Positions 12,962-24,769 of a stretch of 64,000 bases of DNA are shown here, piece after piece. The notes below the pieces were generated by a model that was not told the origin of the DNA, searched no databases, and saw only the letters and a program-made list of their open reading frames with translations. Source of the DNA: Haberlea rhodopensis (taxonomy: Eukaryota; Streptophyta; Magnoliopsida; Lamiales; Gesneriaceae); NCBI GenBank assembly GCA_907163345.1, contig CAJQUN010000152.1:248001-312000 (forward strand), read 5' to 3'. Each line of letters opens with the position of its first letter. Within the stretch, counting starts at the first letter, position 1. Both the position numbers and the translations under genes were made by a program.

Positions 12962-14023
12962 AGGTAAACTGATGTTTAGTTAGACATTCTGAATTAGTTC
13001 ATGCTGTTTTTTCCTTATCTTGTAAAGTTTCCACACACACATTTCTTGTTTGATTCTAAAAAACATGTGTGCCAACATACATCATCTCATCTGTTCTAGC
13101 CTGCCACGGCCATGAATTTCCAACGGTATATACGGAAGCCCTCAACTAATCAAGTAGGAGTGCAGTTTCTGGTCTTTAAAGGCAGCGGATGTCCCAGACC
13201 CGTAAATTTAGTTAAAGATGCTACTTAGTGTGTATTAGGTAGCAAAACATAAAATACACGTGAAATTAAATGTTTTTGTTTTCATTTGAGAGGGTATGAT
13301 TGTCATGCTTGTCTTATTTATTCAAAGTTCTGTGGCTCAGGTTTTTGTATTGCAAATGGTTGAAGGTGCAAGATGCATCGATCTTGTACCAACAGAGCAC
13401 CTGATGTTCTGTGGTGATTGGTGAATTTCTTAAAGATGGTGCAGTGAATTGTTTTAATCACATACAATGTCCTCCATGTGAATCTTTTTTTTCCAGCCAT
13501 ATTACCATGTGTTTAGTCCCCGCATAGATTTTTTTCTACGTTGTTGTAGAACATAAGAGGTTTGATTTATAGCATTTTTAACCTTCACTAGAAGTAGTGA
13601 AGTCAGTGGTGCAAGCAAACATTTTTTTGGAGAGTTTAAAGAGTCCAATCTATGTCTTCAAGCATCCATATGCTGATGTTGATTCCACTATTATATTTCT
13701 GGATTTAATCTGCCTCATTAAGACGGACATAAAAATGATTATTAAGTTCGATTTTTATTTTTATTTTTTGCCGACAAACTAAACTCACCATGATCTCCAA
13801 AACAAACAATGCATTGTGCCACTTTTGATGATGTTATAAATGGTCCAACTAAATCCTCCAAATGACCAAAAAAAACGAGAGAATGAATACCAAAGAAGCT
13901 CTATACGGAAACCACACATGAACAATAACATTGTCCTCCAAAATGCAGTGTAAATATTTCAGATTCATAGCAGCCATTTCGATCATAGAAATCATTCCAA
14001 CTTTGTCCAGTTTCATCAGCAAT
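12962..14023. other. Convergent intergenic region (RGP1 homologue / PDIL5-2 3' ends)
   Basis: This region lies between the stop of the RGP1 homologue (plus) and the stop of PDIL5-2 (minus). It is AT-rich and probably holds both 3' UTRs. No coding sequence, RNA gene or recognisable repeat stands out. Confidence 0.5.
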
Positions 14024-14505
14024 TCAGTCCTCCTTGTCAGTAGTTCTACGCAGTTCCCTCGACTCTGGCTGCAAGGCAGCACTACTTGCATCATTCACCT
14101 GGTCTCGAGTACCAACAGTAAGAGGCTCCTCTTTAGCCATTGACAAGATCACCACTATCACCAGCACTAAACAAAGCAGAATGAGACCGAACGTGGCTCC
14201 AAGTTGTGACTTTAGGAAGCCCATAAATGTTGGACCAGAGATGTGCTTTTGTACAACACTTCCTTCTCTGTAACCCTCGAGAAATCTTGAAATTTGGGTG
14301 CCCATATCTGTTTCGTGTATGCTATCTGAACCAATAACCTGTTTCTCGAACAAAAGATGCAGTATCAAGAGCATGCATGGAATAATATAAAAACTGCTAC
14401 AGTTCATATGGTGGTGTAAAGCCCCGGCTTCAATTGGACCCTCCACTAGTGCACGGTAGGATTGGTCCCCGGATTAGTTGGTCTTCGGGCGGGATACCGA
14501 GTCAT

Positions 14506-14553
<48 letters not shown>

Positions 14554-17360
14554 CTACACAACATGTAACTTAAAGTCTTAAGGTTCTGAAAATATCGAAT
14601 TTCTTATTATAATGTAGAGGTAATTAAATATCTCGGTGTCATCAACTCCAACAAGCAATTTGGTTAAAAGGAAGCAATCAGCATCAAAAGAAACAGGAAT
14701 TTCTTGATGACTTATCATGTCAATATCACTTGAAAAACAAAGATTATCACTTTTGCAGCTCAAATCAACTGTAGGTCAAAGACTATATTTGGACAAATTT
14801 AAGTACTGTGACAAATAATTTTCAACATCTTGAGGAGATCATGTCATTTTGTACAAACAAAGAAAGGGTAGCTTACCGTATAGTACTCCTCGTTGCCATC
14901 CCAAACAACCATCTTTGGCAGCTGAGTTTTCTTATAAACATCGAATGATTCAACAAAATCTTCCCACTGCTTGACCCCAACATAACCAAATATTAAGTCA
15001 CGATTTGCAGAGGCAGCAGCCTTCATCAGTTTTACTAAATCCTTGGATTTTTCTGCTCCTTCATCATCCAAGATTGTTAGGACGACTTTCCTTTTATCAT
15101 CTTGTAGTGATTTCAATGTATCTTGATTCACGGGAAGAACTAGAGGAAGCAAACTCTGTTTTATGTAATCTTCAAGGAATTTCTCTGTAATTCAGCAATA
15201 AAGATTACTTTCACTTTGATACATAATATCAAGTTCATAGTTGTTGGAATAAGCTAAGATTTTCAGCATATTAAAGATATGCAAATTTCATTAAAGCTAC
15301 TAGAAACGCAAGTTTAAGAGAGTGTAACCTTACACCAATATCCAACTTAGATACGCAAAGGCTGTACTCAGGGTAACCTTAAACTAAACGGTTTTTTCTA
15401 ACAATTACCTAAGGTTCCCATGATTATATTGATTCTCAAAATTAATGCTATTACTCAAAGATCTATTTCTCAGATCCTAGCAGCTTCCCAATATTTCAAC
15501 TCCCTAAATGGATAAAAAAATCATTATAAAAAGAACATCCCACCTTCAACATCGAAAGGAGTTCAGAATCTAAGCACTGCAAAGTATGTATAACGCATTA
15601 ATTATATGTACAGGGAAAGAATTTGCCACCTTAAAACTGCACCATTGCTTTGAATTTGCAGTTTTTTTCCAGTTTACTAAGGTAATTGGCAGGAAATTAT
15701 CTGATAGTATGGCTACAATAAAGAGTTAAACAGTAACTAAGCACACTTGTAGAAATAAACTTCAGTGAATCAATTTCAATTGCTATTGTGAAAATGAACT
15801 CCGGTAAATCAGTATTCATTGCCATTGTGAACTTTGAACCTTTGATTTTTAGGGGACCAGATCCTGCATATTAAGTCTTAGAACACAGCACAACATGCAA
15901 TGATTCGCCCAACATCTTGTAAGCTAACATGTGACAAGCCGTATACTTTAACAAGATAAGTAAGTCAAAAATTATTGTTTCAATTAACATAAATTATAGT
16001 CAGAATAAAATAACCTTCAAATGGTCCATAAAATATGCTTTGTTCATTGTACGCCGGATAGAGTGCAACCAAAGCAGGCACCTTATCAAAATTATAGACG
16101 GTCATGACATCCTCCGAGAAATCTTTAGCAACTGAAAACCAGCCTTTCTTCTTATACTTAACCGCCAAATTCAATATCATGGACTCATCTAAGCTAAAGC
16201 CTATGAATATAGGAAAATCGGCGCCAACTTCTTCAACAAATTCTTTAATAGCAGAGTCTGAATCGAGAGCAGCGACATCTGGGGCTACAAATTTTGACAG
16301 GTAACGAACAAGTAAATCAGCTTTCCTTGGTCCATAATACTCTGTTGGAACTCCATTCATATATATCTTTAGAGTTGGATATCCACTGCATTAAAAAATA
16401 ATATTTATTTTCAGTTCATGTTAGATCCTCTTTGTTCTGTAATGAAATATCAGGCCATAGAGCAGTTATCCAATTTTTATGTCATATACTGTACGAACAA
16501 CAATAAACACCAGAATCCTGGCAGATAACAAAATCGATCCAGAAGGCCATGGAAACCTACTCAACTTCATGCTTCGAAGCAATCTTTCTGTATTTGTCAG
16601 CATCAACTTTTGCTACAATTATGGGTTGCTTCAACCCAGCTAGAACGGGGGCTGCTTTATCCAACTGCAATGCAATATTCTTATTACTAGCCTAAGAACC
16701 AAGTACCAAGAATACAATGCAAGTAACCTGAGCAAGAAGGAAATGATCGAGAACCGAGAACGAGAGCATGGTAAAGCAAAAAAGTACAGCCATGTTCGCT
16801 GAGGCGTTAAACCTTCAATAATTTTCATCCTTTTACAACGAAGCAGATACATGGGGGAGAATCACAAAATTTTATATTTCACGGTGCCAGGAAAGGACCA
16901 AGTCCTAATTTTTCCAGGAAAACACAACTAATAAAAAGTTAAAATAATGGAGGATATACCAAAAAAAAAAAACACTAATAACTACCGATACAAGACAATA
17001 AATACTCAACTTTGGCATCACTACTCAAAGTCAGAACAACAATCAATCTGAATTCAACAAAATCCTCCAACAAAATGGCAAAGAAAGAATAGTTGATCAA
17101 ACCTCGGGTGCGAGGCGCTTGCAGTGACCACACCAAGGGGCGTAGAAATCAACGAAGATATAATCGAAATATGAGATCGCGGCGTCAAAATTGGAGTCAT
17201 CCAGCTCCAACACTTTGCCATCTAGCTTGAACTGATGCTCCGATGCACAGTTCAACGAACAAAACAATAATGATAATGAAAATAAGAATATTAATTGGAT
17301 CGAAAACAGTGAGAAAAGGGAGCAGATCCTCCGAGGAGAAGAAGGAGGTGGAGAAATCAT
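14024..17360 (-). CDS. PDIL5-2: Protein disulfide isomerase-like 5-2
   Basis: This is an ER-membrane thioredoxin-fold protein of the single-active-domain PDIL5-2 group. Five minus-strand exons are 17103-17360, 16561-16664, 16015-16385, 14877-15184 and 14024-14338, giving 451 residues. Residues 1-40 contain a strongly hydrophobic signal peptide ([14 protein letters not shown]). The thioredoxin domain carries the active site APWCGHCK with CGHC at 77-80, followed by [13 protein letters not shown] and GYPTLKIY. Two further redox-inactive thioredoxin-like stretches follow. A hydrophobic span (about 394-414, [18 protein letters not shown]) anchors the C-terminus, and the tail ends DKED, with a lysine at -3 as in ER-retrieval motifs. 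The start chosen gives the signal peptide; an upstream ATG at 17382 is in another frame. Intron 4 contains a truncated SINE plus a (TA)n tract. The gene is head-to-head with the CCA gene across a 7.4-kb repeat block. Confidence 0.93.
14402..14547 (+). mobile_element. 5'-truncated SINE with (TA)n tail
   Basis: The body ends GGATTAGTTGGTCTTCGGGC ... GGATACCGAGTCATCA followed by (TA)n to 14547. The 3' motif (GGATTAGTY...GGATACC) is shared with the full-length SINE at 63175-63429. AAACTGCTACA flanks it on both sides (14391-14401 and 14548-14558), a perfect 11-bp target-site duplication. The tRNA-like head is missing. It lies in intron 4 of PDIL5-2, in antisense orientation to that gene. Confidence 0.75.
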
Positions 17361-17396
17361 TGCGGGAGTGTTTGGTTAACATATGACTATTGGCGG

Positions 17397-17403
17397 TTTT
17401 ATA
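17397..17403 (-). promoter_or_regulatory. Possible TATA box of PDIL5-2
   Basis: TATAAAA is read on the minus strand, 36 bp upstream of the PDIL5-2 ATG. If used, it implies a very short 5' leader. The call rests on motif match and position only. Confidence 0.3.
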
Positions 17404-17474
17404 TTATTCTTCAATAGTTAATTTGAGGATTAGGAATTGCTCTCTTTTTAAATAAAATACAAATAAATATAAAA

Positions 17475-17509
17475 GAGATTAACAATCAAAATTTTTGATT
17501 GTTAATCTC
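17475..17509. repeat. Perfect 17-bp palindrome (hairpin) upstream of PDIL5-2
   Basis: GAGATTAACAATCAAAA (17475-17491) and its exact reverse complement (17493-17509) are separated by one T. It lies about 115 bp upstream of the PDIL5-2 start and directly next to the MITE arm at 17515. It could be a separate small fold-back relic. Confidence 0.85.
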
Positions 17510-17514
17510 TCTAG

Positions 17515-18318
17515 TTTTTTCCATAAAAAAATTAATATACATGGATCATATGTCATATGCGGGATTACTACTATGAGAATTGCTCTGATAACAATTTGAC
17601 AATAACCTTTCTCATAAAAAGTAAAAAAATAAGAGAAACTACTATGAAAAATATTATTACCAGAATAATTGTTTATTGTCATAACAATTTTTATAATAGT
17701 AATTAGGGATAGCAATGGGACGGGTCCAGATCCTGACCCGCATTGAACTCGCCCCGTCGGGGCGGGTCTGGACCCGCTTCAACCGGGTTTGAAAGTGGGG
17801 CGATCTTGGGATTGGCCAGACCCGCCCCGAACCCGCCCAGCTATACATTTTTAATTTTTTTAAAAAAAAATTTGATATTGATTATATATTTTACTTCTTT
17901 GATTGAACAATAAAGTGTCATTATTTAATTTTATATCAAAATTCATGTGTTCGTGTTAAAGAAGTTGGACATTTTGAATGAAATAAGAGCAAATTAATAA
18001 ATATTTAGTAGCTTAAATATAGTTATACAATGCTTATTATAAATATTTACTAGAGAAAACATGAAATTTAATTACAAAACACAACTTTTGTGTTTCAATA
18101 TTGATTTCTAGCTAAAAAAATTTAAAAAAAAAAAAATTGGAACTGGGGCGGGGCGGGTAAACCCGCCGGGCTCGCGGATCTAAGTGGGGCGGGTCCGGGT
18201 TTTATGTGCAACGAAGCGGGTCCTGAAATTGACCAAACCCATCTCATACCCGCCCCGTTGCCATTCCTAATAGTAATCCCGCATATGATCCGTGTATATT
18301 ATTTTTTTATGAAAAAAA
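17515..18318. mobile_element. MITE with ~48-bp terminal inverted repeats, split by a hAT element
   Basis: The left arm (17515-17575, containing GGATCATATGTCATATGCGGG) is matched in inverted form at 18270-18318 (CCCGCATATGATCC...). Without the 566-bp insertion at 17704-18269, the element would be about 230 bp. It is non-coding. The insertion lies exactly at the inner edge of the right arm. Confidence 0.7.
17704..18269. mobile_element. Non-autonomous hAT element (566 bp) with 8-bp TSD
   Basis: It starts TAGGGATAGCAATGGGACGG and ends CCGTTGCCATTCCTA; the end reads TAGGAATGGCAACGGGGCGG in reverse complement, so the two ends are terminal inverted repeats. ATAGTAAT flanks it on both sides (17696-17703, 18270-18277), a perfect 8-bp duplication typical of hAT. 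Subterminal regions are rich in GGGGCGGG and CCCGCCCC. It has no transposase. It is nested in an older MITE. Confidence 0.88.
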
Positions 18319-18468
18319 CAAGATATTATATTAAATATTAACATTTTAGAAGTGACGTTTTGTTAGATTTTTTAATAATTAGTTGAAATGATTATTTAAA
18401 CATAATTATTTTAAATTTATGATCTTTGATATTAAAATTAATATAATCAGTTAAAATTTCAAAAGTGT

Positions 18469-20422
18469 TGTAACACCCCTATTTTTAAATATATATTTAT
18501 AAATATATAAATCATAAAATAATAATAATATTAATATTAATAGAAATTTAATATCATTATGATTTAATATTAAAATTTAATATTTGGCAAAACTTACCCC
18601 AACACTTGTCCATATTTCAATACTCTAATTTATGCACACAATCCTTATAAATACATCACAAACCATCAGATTCAAGTATTAATTTTCGTGAAAATGTGGT
18701 AGAAATAATGAAAGAATATAGTAGAAAATAGGTAAAAATAGAGCAAAAATCAGAAAAATTACCGAACCTTATCCAAAAATTCTAACATTTTCACACAACC
18801 TTCCTTATATGCCAAAAAATATTTAGATTGAGGGGTGTAACAAAATCGAAGACAATCACCCAGAAAATTTGAAAACCCGTGAAGAACATGAGATGAAATA
18901 ATCTGTTTTTGAGATAGTGTGTTCATGCATCATTTCTTCTATTTACAAATTGTTTTTGGGCTTGTGTATAAAATGAAAATTGTTCAAAATGTGTTAAAGT
19001 GTATGGGTATGTCGGCCGATTATCCAAAATGTCGATGTCTGTTCGGATTTTCGGAGACCGAAACACTCAAGTTAATCATTTCAAAAAATCCGATTATGAG
19101 CAATATTTGTTGAGAATTTCAAAATAGTTTCTAAACAAAAATTGTAGATCTTGATGTGACGAACACGCCAGTAAATTTCCAGCCGTGCGTGGCGGCCGGA
19201 TATCGACGACGCGTGAAATACACGCTCCCCGATATTGTATTTTCCACAGGCTGAACATTTCTGGACTAATTTTAGGCATTTATGGAAAGTTTCGTGATTT
19301 TTTGAGTTGTTGTTGAATTATCATAAATTTTTAAAGTCTTATTCAAAATTACCCGGACAAGTTTTATACAAAAATGATGTTTAAGAATATTCAACCATGT
19401 ATTTGGGTCAGTAATCACTATAAATACTTATATTATGCTTATCAAAAATAAATTTATAACTGGGTTCAAATCGAGCCAATCCAGTAGAATATCAAGTTGT
19501 GAGGTGAAATGTACTACAAGTTTCTTGTTATACAACCTTTTTTAGCATTTGGTATGGAATTTACATTAAATTGTTATTTATTATCTCATTGTTCATATAT
19601 GTCATCATATTGTATATTATATCGTTACATTGGTCATCTTGATATGCATGTTTAATTATCTTGAATGTTATCGATTCATTTGACTGAACGACTCATTTGA
19701 CTGAATGAATGATTGACTGAATGGAGCCCTGGAAATTTATCCACTAGACAACGCGGCTTTGACTTGGAAAGTGAGTCCAATGAACAACGAATGATAGTCC
19801 GGGTATATGGTTCATCTGAACAACTTGAACCGTTTTACGGCCCGGAGAATGGCTCACCTTGGCTCGTAAATGACTGAATGTATATATCATATCTGAATAT
19901 GTTAGGAAAAGTTATACACCAAACTGTCCGGTGAGAGCCACCTCTTTAGCCCACGATATTCATTCTGAAATCCTAAATCGTCAGTGTTCATTATTTGATT
20001 GCAAGATATTTGTTACATGACATATCATATTGAGACATTGCACTGTTTGATAAATACAGATATGAAAGTCATTGTTATCCCCTCACTAAGTCCTCGAAGA
20101 TTAACCTCTGTTTTCCTTGTGAGTTTCAGATATAGGAGTACCGGAGCCAGAACGGAGGGAAATTAGGAAAAATGGAAATGTCGGCTTACCGGCACTGTTT
20201 TAGTATTTCATCTTTTGCTAGAGTATCAAACAATTTTAATGAGTTGTTTTGAGTTGTATTTTGTTAAATATTTTATATAAAAGCTTTTGTTATTGTAAGT
20301 ACGTAAATATTACGTATTTACTATACAAAAGGAAAATCCTAAAAAAATGTATTTATATATTTATGAATGGATTGTGGTACCAAATAAGAGATAAAGTAAT
20401 ATGTCCCGAGTCGGATCCCACA
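18469..20422 (+). repeat. 5' LTR
   Basis: It begins TGTAACACCCC and runs to a CA near 20420-20422, just before the primer-binding site, giving about 1.95 kb. The first ~1.35 kb aligns with the 3' LTR. The last ~600 bp has no partner in the window. Confidence 0.75.
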
Positions 20423-20426
20423 GAGG

Positions 20427-20443
20427 TGGTATCTGAGCCCAGG
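20427..20443 (+). other. Primer-binding site (initiator tRNA-Met type)
   Basis: TGGTATCTGAGCCCAGG resembles the TGGTATCAGAGCC complement of the 3' end of plant initiator tRNA-Met, with one internal mismatch. It lies a few bases after the 5' LTR end, where a minus-strand primer site is expected. Confidence 0.65.
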
Positions 20444-21129
20444 CTACCAGTCTATTCTGAAGTATCTTTGGGTAATAGAATAAACTCCATAAGGATTTTA
20501 TGTGTTTGGGTTGTGAGATATTGATTACTGGTTTATTTCAGGGTAAAAATCTCTAGTGCTCGTACAAAAAAAGCTTAGAACACCTTGGTAAGAAAGAGCA
20601 ACCAACTATTAGTAACTTAACGAGTTAGTGTGCTAAAGGCCGAGCTTGAAAGTTTCCTCTATTGAAACTATTGTTATTGACACTTAGATCGAGTAGGAAC
20701 ACCCAATGATGGTTGATAGTATAGTACCAAATCTCTTTTGATTCATTTTCTCTATATTTATCACCATTTTCTAGAACGGTAACTTAACAATACACTAGTC
20801 TAATCAATTTTATTTTGTGCATTAGCATTATTATTATATTAACTTCTGATTTAAAATAAATATTTTTTAAGCACCACTTTCACATAAATATGATGATGTC
20901 ATCAAGAAATAATTCACGAGTTAGGTATCAAAAATAAACAATGTTTACTGCAAGACTAGAATAACACATCCAACCATGATAAAAACTGCTACTCCATGAT
21001 AACTGAAAATCAAGGGGGGAACAACAAATATAGAAATTATTCTTATTAATGAAATATACAATATTGTGAAAATCTAACAGTATTTTACTTATTTAATACC
21101 ATAATTGATACATTATATTATGTGTAAGG

Positions 21130-22150
21130 ATGTCATCGTCACTTGGTGGTAGCTCCCACGCGAGAAACCATTGTAATGAGGAAAATTCTCCTGAAGAAGT
21201 ACGTCGTTCCGGAAGGTACGAAGATCAAGAAGAGCAGCGTCAAGAGATACCCAACAGAAATACGATGGAATTTTTTCAACATTCATGCAATTCTCTCAAC
21301 GAAACCAAGCACAAAATGCCATCATTAATGAGGAACCTTTGGACCGAGCATTGGAACGATTTCTAAAATTTCACCCACCTAAATTCTACGGGACTCCAGA
21401 TGCATATCAGGCAGAGGAATGGTTGCTCAAAATATAGAGAATTTTTACCATACTCCGCTATTCAGATGATCAAAAGGTCAACTTTGTTGTTATCAATTTG
21501 AAGACGCAACTCATAATTGATGGAGAGTTATAGATCACAAATGGCAAAGAAATCAAACCACGAGGACCTGGGCAAATTTTGTACCTGCATTCAAGGAATA
21601 TTATGTTATGAGGGTGATACTGAATACCTATGAACAATAACTTTTGAATTTGGTATAAGAAGCCGTCACGTAGCTGATCCATTAATTATCTTTATACGAT
21701 CAACCAAGCGTTACGAGTTGAATCCGATATCAAATCATTGATCCAAAGAGAGCAGATGGAAAAGATGCTATATAACCCAAATTTGATAGAGACAAGCAAC
21801 AAGAAGATAAATATTGGAAAGGAAATGAATAGAGAATCAACTGGACATAAACCACAAAGAGACTTTGATAATATTAATGCACCGAAATGTGGCTATTGCA
21901 AGATGCCCACTCACGAGGAAGAGAACTGTTGGAGAGCAAACGAAAAATGTCTAGTATGTGGAAGTGAACAACATTGTATTCAGGATTGCCCAAAAAGGAC
22001 CAAAAGACAACACCACCACAAAAACCTAGAATCCCAGCAAGGGCTTATGCCCTAACGGGAAATGAAGAAGTTGACCCGATCACTGTGGTTGAAGGTACTG
22101 TTATTTCACTTTCAAAAGTTGGCTAAATTTTGTTTGACCCTAAAGCTACA
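21130..22150 (+). pseudogene. Retrotransposon gag (and protease) remnant
   Basis: Pieces in shifting frames read FHPPKFYGTPDAYQAEEWL and TWANFVPAFKEYYV, the usual gag core, interrupted by stops. An open stretch (21738-22055) carries two CX2CX4HX4C zinc knuckles: CGYCKMPTHEEENC and CLVCGSEQHCIQDC. At about 22100-22150, ILFDPKATHS looks like a decayed retropepsin site (usual form D-T/S-G-A-T-H-S), with the glycine replaced. It cannot make a functional polyprotein. Confidence 0.75.
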
Positions 22151-23216
22151 CATTCTTTATTCTGCCATTAACAATTGACATATCATTTAGAAGTTATTTA
22201 TTGAGTTAACCACTGACATCGTCTATAAGAATGACCCACTAAAATTCTACGAACAAGAAAACTGGCAGTTTTAATCAAGCTACATGTACATGATTACAAT
22301 TTGAGCATGGGTTGTTTAAACATAAAGCTCACGTAAAATGCTACATGAAGGAAGTGACTCTACCAGGTGCTACTACATCGTACCAAAGATGCCTGCAATC
22401 ATAAATGATAGATGGTTGTAATATATACATTGGACTCAAGGACAGTTATAAGAGATGAGAAACTCGAACCAATGTAAATTTAGCTACCAGAAAGGAAGTC
22501 TCATCATAATCATTACCTGATGTTGGATTTGAGCCTAACCTTTTCCTCCCTTTGAAGTCACTCAATCTTTTCAGCAAGAGAAATTTCTGCGGACGTAAGC
22601 TACTTCGCCCAGTTTCTTTGTCAACTCAAATCTAGCCAAGGACTAGTTAAGACTTGATATCAAAAGTTTGATGTTGATATTGCCATCTTCTTTGAATACT
22701 TGTGCCCTACCTTCATTTTCGGATAGTGGAATAAAATCAATCTTTCTCGGACCATGGGCTTTATCTTCTACTTCTTCATTATTACCCTATTCTATAAAGG
22801 GATCATTGATATCGACACATTTGAGATCGTCAAATATTCGTGAGTTCATCTACTCAATCATTTTCCTTCTCCTAAAACAATATGCACTCATCGGAGAAAT
22901 AGAAGACACCAACACAACCACAACAATTGATATCTCTTAAGGGTTTGAATGTATCGATATTCATAACTTCGAGTAAACCGATGCTGCTTAGCAGAAACTA
23001 AAAAGCCACGAGTTTAGTTTTTCTCTATTTGATGACAACAAGCAGATCCCTAAAGAAATTGTTGATAGAAGATCGACTTGATGAAGAGCCACAGTATGTA
23101 AAGTACATAACTCGTTCGAAGGGAGCCATGACACTGAAGTACGTATTTTTAAGAGGTTTCATTCTGTCATGACAATGATCGAATCTGGGGACCGGATTCC
23201 ATTAAGGATGGGAGAT
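22151..23216 (+). other. Internal region of the LTR element, no recognisable pol
   Basis: There are no reverse transcriptase, RNase H or integrase motifs in any frame I checked. A purine-rich GGATGGGAGAT directly precedes the 3' LTR and could be the polypurine tract. Confidence 0.45.
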
Positions 23217-24580
23217 TGTAACACCCCTATTTTTCAAGATATATGTATAAATCATAGAAATAATAATAATAAAAATAATAAAAATAATAATAATTTATTA
23301 TCATTTTGATTTATTTTTAAAACTTAATTTTTGACAAAACTTACCACAACATTTGTCCATATTTCAACACCCTAATTCATGCATACAATCCCTATAAATA
23401 CGCCCCAAACCATCAGATTCAAGTCATGCAAATAGGGTAGAAAATAATGTAGGAATAGAGTAAAAATTAGGCCAGAATATAGCGAAAATCAGAAAAATTA
23501 CCAAACCTTGTCCAAAACTTCTAAGATGTTCACACAACCTTCCTTATATGCCCAGAAAACATTTAGTTTGAGGGGTGTAACAAAATCGAAGCCAAATCAC
23601 TCAGAAAATTCGAAAACCCTTGAAGAACATGAGATGAGATCCAACCAAAAATCTGTTTTGAGGTAGCGTGTTCATGCCTTCATTTCTTCTATTTACAAAC
23701 TGATTTTGGGCTTGCGTATAAAATGAAAATTGTTCAAAATGTGTCAAAGTGTATGTGCATGTCGGCTGATTTCCCAAAATATCATCGTATGTTTGGATTT
23801 TCAACGACCGAAACACCCTAGTTAATCATTTTGAAAATCGGATTCTGAGCAATATCGGTTGAGAGTTTCAAAATAATTTCGAAACAAAAATTTTAGATCT
23901 CGACGCGACGAACACGCCAATAAAATTTCAGCCGCGCGTAGCGGCCGGAGATAGGCCACATGCCAGCCCGACGGCGCGTGAAATCCACGTGCTTCCCCGA
24001 TATTGTATTTTCCGCTGGCCGAACATTTCTTGACTGGTTTTAGGCATTTATGGAAAGTTTCGTGATTTTTCGACTTATGGTTGATTTATCATGAATTTTT
24101 AAAGTCTTATTCAAAATTACCCGGACAAGTTTTGTAAAAAAATGATGTTTAAGAATGTTCAACCATGTATTCACTAATCACTGTAACTTACTTATATTAT
24201 GCTTATCGGAAATAAATTTGTAACTGGGTTCAAGATCGAGCCAATCCAGTAAAATATCAAGTTGTGATGTGAAGTGTACTACCAGTTTCTCATTATACAA
24301 CCCTTTTTGGCATTTGGCATGAAATTTACAGTAAATTATTATGTATTATCTCACTGTTCATATATGTCATCATATTGTACATTATATTGTTCCATTGGTC
24401 ATCTTGATATGCATGTTTAATTATCTTGAATATTATCGATTCCTTTGATTGAACGACTCCTTTGACTGAATGAATGAATGACTGAATGGAGCCCTGGATA
24501 TTTATCCATTGGACAACGCGGCTTCGACCCGAAAAGTGAGTCCAATGAACAACGGATGACAGTCCAGGTATATGGTTCAT
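23217..24580 (+). repeat. 3' LTR, truncated
   Basis: It begins TGTAACACCCCTATTTTTC and tracks the 5' LTR to about 24580 (GGTATATGGTTCAT), where similarity stops. About 600 bp of LTR is missing at this side, so no target-site duplication can be seen. Its broken end lies about 190 bp from the CCA gene start codon. Confidence 0.8.
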
Positions 24581-24724
24581 TTAACACAATGACATCTTTG
24601 TTAGGATGAGTTTGGAAATCGTGAAAATTGAGATGTTGGGAGTAAATTTGAAGTTCTAAAAAGCGGAACACAAAAATAAAAAAGTGGGAGTTTGAGAGGT
24701 AATTTTGGGATAGTAAGAGACGTG

Positions 24725-24732
24725 TATATATA
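24725..24732 (+). promoter_or_regulatory. Possible TATA box of the CCA gene
   Basis: TATATATA lies about 38 bp before the first ATG, in the 190-bp strip between the truncated LTR and the coding sequence. If used, transcripts would have a very short leader, which would favour initiation at the second ATG. This is position and motif only. Confidence 0.25.
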
Positions 24733-24769
24733 CAAATTATATAATAAGGAATAATAATCAAGAAATTCA

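Larger units (their letters stand above)
18469..24580 (+). mobile_element. Decayed Ty3/gypsy-type LTR retrotransposon
   Basis: Two related direct repeats start TGTAACACCCCTATTTTT at 18469 and 23217 and flank about 2.8 kb. That interior holds a primer-binding site, gag remnants with two zinc knuckles, and a protease-like relic. No recognisable reverse transcriptase or integrase remains. The 3' LTR stops about 600 bp short. LTRs compared by eye at about 18600-18690 and 23340-23430 differ at roughly one base in eight, so the insertion is old. The gypsy assignment rests on the gag and knuckle style. It fills most of the space between PDIL5-2 and the CCA gene. Confidence 0.85.

Noticed and set aside
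22668..22940. Open frame in the retrotransposon interior as a gene
   Set aside because: It has no family resemblance and lies in decayed element sequence.
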